Shown here: one piece after another, positions 59,206 through 64,000 of the stretch
How positions within the stretch are numbered: the first letter of the stretch is position 1
Layout: every line of letters begins with the position of its first letter
Source of the DNA: Halichondria panicea
Taxonomy: Eukaryota > Porifera > Demospongiae > Suberitida > Halichondriidae
DNA length: 64,000 nucleotides
Direction: 5' to 3'
Assembly: GCF_963675165.1 (NCBI RefSeq)
Contig: NC_087377.1
Location: forward strand, 3,750,978 to 3,814,977
Translations under genes and position numbers: made by a program
The notes under the pieces: generated by a model
The model's input: only the letters and a program-made list of their open reading frames with translations
Database searches by the model: none
Told to the model about the DNA's origin: nothing

Positions 59206-62162
59206 TTACACAGTATCTTTCAGTTCTTTTCCCAGCGTCTCAATATTTAAAAACAAAGACAGTATGAATTGCACCACAAACACTACTCCCCAGACAGTGG
59301 GGAACAGCCACGGTATCTCCACACTCACATCAATCATATAGCTACCTGCGAATAACACCCCAATGCCAACCAGGGGAGACAGAGAATTAAACAGACCACT
59401 CGCAAATCCTCTAATTTCCGTTGGGTATACTTCAGACATGTACGTCAACAAAAGTGGTATCATAGGAACCATGGAGAAATAGATGATAGTGATTATGACA
59501 GAGGTTGCAACTGCATTGCGAACAAACGCAAATATGAAAAAAGAAGCAGCTGTTAGTATCGAAAAGAAACGCAGAGCATTTAAACGACCCACTCCAGGCC
59601 ACTCAATGATTATTGACATGAGTACAATTCCTGGAATTTGCCCGAGATATCCAATAAATGCCGTGAAAAACGGACCGAGTTGGTAGTTGGCTAGAACTTG
59701 AGGTATAAAAATTCCCGATGAAAAATAGGTCACAGTTGCAGTCACATAAATAGCACTGAGTAGAATTGTAGTACGAAGATACGGCTTCTTGAAAATGGAC
59801 AGCAATGAGTTAATAGTTCCTGAACATGAACGTTTCGATGGTTTCATAATTTGTAGATAGTCCTCGAGGCGAACAGACTCTGGGATAAAGTCTCTCAAAT
59901 CTTTTCCATTCAATCGTGCCATTTTTTTCAGAACTTTCCTAGTATCCTTGTATCTTCCTCGAGCGAGTAGGAAACGTGGTGACTCGATATAAAACAACGC
60001 TCTGTACAATGCTCCGATAAAGAATGGAAGAGATGACGCTATCAGTAGATACTGCCAACCTGAGAGGAGAGGTCAGAGGTCAGAGTGCATGATGGGCATC
60101 CACCAATTGTAAAGTTTAAGCTTAGGGGGTTGAAGCATTGTATGACATGCTTAATGAAAGGTTGCTAAGGCAATTAACTATTTATTGAAGGCTTAGCATT
60201 AATTTATGCTTGGAATTTGGTTTGAAGGAAAAATGCAGCTGTTTACATTAATACCATTTACCGCAATATTAAGAGGTGGCCTGCTAACACAGGCTCAAAT
60301 ACTATGGAGACTTATACATTGATCAAGAGCTATAGGATACATAGAAGAAGCAGCCAGCCCCAGAAATTCAATAATGTTGTTCAAGAAAGCAAAAAACAGA
60401 AAGGAGCCATGCTTGACGGTATACTAAGATTCAAAAGTGACGGCAAAATCACGGAAGCTGCTCTACAACAAGATGGCTATGGATAGGTCCATAGGCATGG
60501 TTAGATGCATTTTTGACAATACAGGGATGTCGAATGCACAACGCTTGGACCAAGGAAGCTCCTGAGCATCTGTAGGAGACGACTTGCTGCTCTTTGATGG
60601 CTGCAAAATCCGGCATAGTCTTACTCTTTTGCAGTCTGCATCGTGGATTGAATTGTTGTTAGAGGAGGTCCTTTTATAGTGCTGCAATCATGTGGTATAA
60701 GTCAGATATACAACACCTATACTCTGAGGATATGCACCACGTATATCCTTGCACCGTGGTTACATACCCCTCGGAGTAACCACGGTAGCAGAGATATATA
60801 GGTGCATATCGTCCGCGTAGGTGTGGTATACCTTACCTATACATAATTATCTAGGGGCCGATTAACCTTGGTTGTATTATAGAGGGTAACCTGCTTACAC
60901 AGAGTGACCACAATAGCACAATAGAGACGAGTAACAATTGTACCCAAACAATGCTGACAATGATCTGCAGGTGATTACAAGTTTCACAGTATAATTATAT
61001 AGCTACCTTTCTCGGGGTAAGTTGGTATAAGCCACCAAGCTAGACCACCAGTGATACAAGTACCGACAGCTTGCACCAGCGTCACCAGCATCATAACTTT
61101 GCCTCTGTTCCTTACCGGCAGAAACTCGACCAGAGTTGGATACAGTACAACGATGGCTCCCTCTACTGACACACTCACTAGGTCACGAAGGATCACGAGC
61201 ATCGCGAAGGAGGTGGAGAATGCAGACGCGAGTCCAAACACAGCTATTTGCAGCAGGACAATAACGTAAGGCCACACTCGTCCATATCTGAGGAGTAAAA
61301 TGAGTATATTAGTACGAAATGCCAGAAAGGGCTAAGAATAAAATATAGGATGGCAATTATCATTAGTTAAGAATAATTTTATACAGGGCATATACCTACA
61401 TCATTCCGGCATTTGTTTTAGCAAGAATGGTGTGATTGTATGAGTGTTGTTACTGCATACAATGTGGCCAACAATGCTAATGTCAACAGCAATACGCATG
61501 GGTTCTACTATTGACTCATTGTGCAATTCCGATCTCAATTAAACAGTGCTACCATCAGACACAGAATATACTCAGGCGGCCCCAATTTAGATTTTATACT
61601 CTTGATCACCTTGATTAGTCCAATCGTCAAGTTCTAAACCTATACGTGCAATTGTCAATTGGCATGCAGTTGTATATACCTATCACTAAGAAACGGATAG
61701 AATAGACTGCCCAGTAGATTGGCCACGTTGGTACTAGCTGGCAGCACTGTGAACTCAAGTTCCGTGATATTCATCTGTTTTTGCAGTGGTATATTTATGG
61801 ATGCTAATATGACCATCTCAAAACCAAAACCCATTGCTGTAATGGACGTCAGTATAAACATGAGCAGTTGCACAGGGCCATAGCCGATGAAACTCAACAC
61901 ATCGTCCATACTACGTCTTTTAGGTTGGTCATCACCATCATCTGCATAATGTACGTGCAAAAAAAATTGGCAATTTTGCTGGTGATTTCGTGCACTCGGA
62001 TAAAATGGTTGTATTAAATATCATACCTGCAACGTCATTGAATACTGGTACTTCTCCACTGTTGTTCAACCCATATTTCAATGATGAATGGTCTCCTTCA
62101 GCTTGTAGAAGCTTTTTGCTAGACATAGACATAATTAATAAACTTGGTAAAGATCGGTACAT
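59206..62162 (-). CDS. Major facilitator superfamily transporter (SV2/SVOP/SLC22-like)
   Basis: Four exons, 62027-62162, 61680-61941, 61007-61287 and 59206-60059, join in phases 1, 2 and 1 and give 510 residues (500 if translation starts at the second ATG, 62132). The N-terminal tail is hydrophilic, then multiple hydrophobic helices follow, consistent with 12 transmembrane segments. Family motifs: SDRYGR across the exon 2/3 junction (MFS motif A), VEFLPVRNRGK, ESPRFLLARGR in the central loop and EVYPTEIRG in the second half. These fit the SV2/SVOP-SLC22 group. Substrate cannot be predicted; a membrane transporter of small organic ions is the family norm. Its last exon gave rise to the pseudogene pieces at 27732 and 38922. 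It is divergent from the CARD-Death gene, 378 bp apart. Confidence 0.9.
60440..60860 (-). repeat. Dispersed repeat, reversed copy in the last intron of the MFS gene
   Basis: Reverse orientation relative to 30003-30420. Shares CAACGCTTGGACCAAGGAAG, TTTTGCAGTCTGCAT and GTCCTTTTATAGTGCTGC blocks. It is uninterrupted at the site where the right duplication copy carries its 4.07-kb insertion, and so serves as an outgroup for that event. Confidence 0.65.
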
Positions 62163-62540
62163 CTATAAAGTGCAGAACAGCCACAACATGCCATTAATAG
62201 TCTAAAGGTCAAAGTAGATAATAACTTATTAAGAGACAAGATCCGTTAGTCTACTCACTTTCCTTCCTAGGCCCTAGCCCTGCCTCTGATCTAAAACAAA
62301 CTAGACAAGAACGCCAGCTCAAGATCAAGAATAGGTAAAAAACTACTAGACTACAGTCTACTATACACTATACTAGCACTAGCTAGCTTTTTAGTATAGC
62401 CTATATGTTAAACCATTCAATAACTATGTAGCTATGTACGTACATACAGCAGCTAGGAAAGAGTTGAATGATTGATCACATGTACACCTCCCAGCCCCTC
62501 CCACACAAACCCCCCCCCCCCCACACACACACACAGAGCA
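62163..62540. promoter_or_regulatory. Bidirectional upstream region, MFS gene and CARD-Death gene
   Basis: 378 bp between divergent start codons. Contains an AT-rich centre, a run of C (about 62509-62522) and a short CA repeat directly before the CARD-Death ATG. No defined promoter element recognised. Confidence 0.45.
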
Positions 62541-63927
62541 ATGGCTAGTCCGGAGTATACCACAATGATAGAATGTACAGTGGAGCTCACAGAGGACTTT
62601 GGGAACAATCTACAAGAGATAGCGAGCCTCCTCCACTCGAAACATCTCATCTCCCCCTCAGTCAAGGAACAAGCACTTCACTCGAACCACGAACTACCGA
62701 CTATGAGAGCAAACAAACTGGTATCAGTATTGACAAGCAGAGTTCAGATACAGCCTGAGGCATTCGAGCAAATCATAGAACTCATGGATCCGAGATACTT
62801 CAGTTTGTCTCTGGCCGCTCTTAAAAGACAGTACAAACAAAATAGTAAGTATTATTTAAGTGTTATTAAGTTTATAATAATACATAATTTATTATTATAT
62901 AGTTTATTAAAGTGAAGTTTGATTACGAAACGAGATACAGAAGTTTTATAACACCGTGTAGTGTAGTGTATGTGCATTCCCTAACAAATGCTTGCAGTGT
63001 GTAAGAATACATACAGGCCCTCAGGGGGGTTGTGTATAAGTACATTGCAGTATGTATAGACTGGGGAGTTTCCCAGGAAGACTCCCTAAAACACGCTTGC
63101 AGTAAACAAACAATCTTGTACTTGTACAGTGTCCCGTGTACATGTGTAATGCTGAGTGTATAATTATGGTATGTTACTGTTACTGTTTTTTGAAATTGCA
63201 GCCATTGATCATGACTCATCTCTGTGTATTTTTCACAGGTGGTAAGGACCTAAAGCTGCCAACTGCACCAAGCAACCCCACCACCCCACAAAATGGCTAC
63301 CACCACCAAGCACCACCTGGAACTGCACCTGAAATGCATCCCCCCCACCACCCAACGTACCACAATCAGACTAATGCCTACGAAGTCGCTAATAATGCAA
63401 AACAAGTTCTCAAACGCACAGATTTTTATAACGACGTACCTGGAGGACAAGGCTCAAGTAACTTTTTAAATCCTCGTTTTGAAGACGGGACAACGTACCA
63501 GCACGACCAATTATCACATTACACGACCCCTGCAACCACACGTCCGACAGAGTACCACACCGCGAGGGAGACTAACACACCCTCAGGGGATACTACGAAT
63601 ACCGCCCCCACTCTCGACTCAGTACCAGATGCAGATGAACTATTGTGGCTCGAGGGGAACGGTATATCTGTGCGACTAATCGCTCGAGTGGCTTCCGAGT
63701 GGGAAGATGTTGCACTCAACCTCGGAATACAGCGATACGTATTGAGGGCTATAAAACGTGATTATACAAAGTGTGAAGATGCGTGTACGAACATGTTTCA
63801 GCGATGGCTATTGGGAGATGGGAAGGGACCTCGTACCTGGGGGCGGGTGTTGACGGCACTCGAGGGGATTAACGACAATGAAACGGCGTACTTGATTAGA
63901 CAAGTGCTCGGGGAACACTCTCACTGA
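62541..63927 (+). CDS. CARD-like plus Death domain adaptor-like protein
   Basis: Two exons, 62541-62844 and 63239-63927, join in phase 1 (AAATA|GTAAGT, TTTCACAG|GT) into 330 residues. Residues about 5-98 have a CARD-like helical pattern (LTEDFGNNLQEIASLLHSK, RANKLVSVLTSRV, FEQIIELM). Residues about 102-230 are a Pro/Thr/His-rich flexible linker. Residues about 236-325 are a Death domain (LIARVASEWEDVALNLGI, WGRVLTALEGI). CARD plus Death is the order of vertebrate CRADD/RAIDD, which links death receptors to caspases, but orthology is not claimed and the linker is much longer. Probably cytosolic. Both domain calls are from pattern reading. The start ATG follows a CA repeat. A truncated piece of exon 1 lies in both large duplication copies. 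Confidence 0.8.
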
Positions 63928-64000
63928 TGGATTGATGTCAACTGTCGACTGTTTTAGTGTCGTTTGTGCTCATTTTGTCCGATTTTGATGTACAGTGCTC

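Noticed and set aside
60304-60486. 60-residue plus-strand frame in the last intron of the MFS gene
   Set aside because: Short, partly inside the dispersed repeat, no recognisable motif.

Overview
The window looks like nuclear DNA from a demosponge. Its protein-coding genes are intron-rich with short GT-AG introns. The encoded architectures are animal-type: NIDO-AMOP-VWD-EGF, Ig-sushi, CARD-Death, tandem Death domains, and kinase plus Kelch. Non-coding DNA is AT-rich and full of TGCATGCA and ATAATTAT motifs, microsatellites and short inverted-repeat elements. I could not confirm the species; an Amphimedon-like sponge is a guess. All exon borders were derived by hand from GT/AG sites and codon phase, and none is supported by RNA.

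Left part (1-27.5 kb). A secreted or surface protein with DUF4215-type cysteine repeats and cadherin-like tandem repeats runs leftwards from 8644 and off the left edge. It shares a 512-bp upstream region with a rightward gene (9157-10075) that encodes a signal-peptide-like segment followed by two Death-like domains. A very large leftward gene starts at 27454. It has a unique N-terminal part (seven exons, about 720 residues), then a 16-exon NIDO-AMOP-VWD-EGF module that is present twice because of a 7.16-kb head-to-tail duplication (9313-16470 and 16471-23630). Both modules begin and end in phase 1, so the duplication can be read through as one in-frame protein of about 2,800 residues. The duplication also made a second Death-domain exon (16544-17232) without its first exon. 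That copy lies antisense inside what would be an intron.

Middle part (27.5-53.1 kb). This is a second, larger tandem duplication (about 28.2-38.87 kb and 38.92-53.13 kb). Each copy holds a broken piece of an MFS transporter exon fused to a piece of a CARD exon, a decayed 3' half of an Ig-sushi gene, and an intact eight-exon Ig-sushi gene (32950-37093 and 47763-52350). The right copy is interrupted by about 4.07 kb (40846-44918). This insert carries an 18-bp minisatellite, a complete kinase-coiled-coil-Kelch gene and the 3' end of an unrelated coiled-coil gene. The right copy also carries a young 418-bp inverted-repeat element.

Right part (53.1-64 kb). After a repeat-rich stretch with another Ig-sushi relic come three genes. 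The first is a single-exon secreted protein that may be ADP-ribosyltransferase-like (57506-58207). The second is an MFS transporter (59206-62162). The third is a divergent CARD-Death adaptor-like gene (62541-63927). The transporter and CARD-Death genes are the likely sources of the chimeric pseudogene fragments in the middle part.

Common thread: the locus is built by nested tandem duplication of surface-protein and Death-fold genes. This is the kind of turnover expected of recognition or innate-immune gene families. That functional reading is inference.
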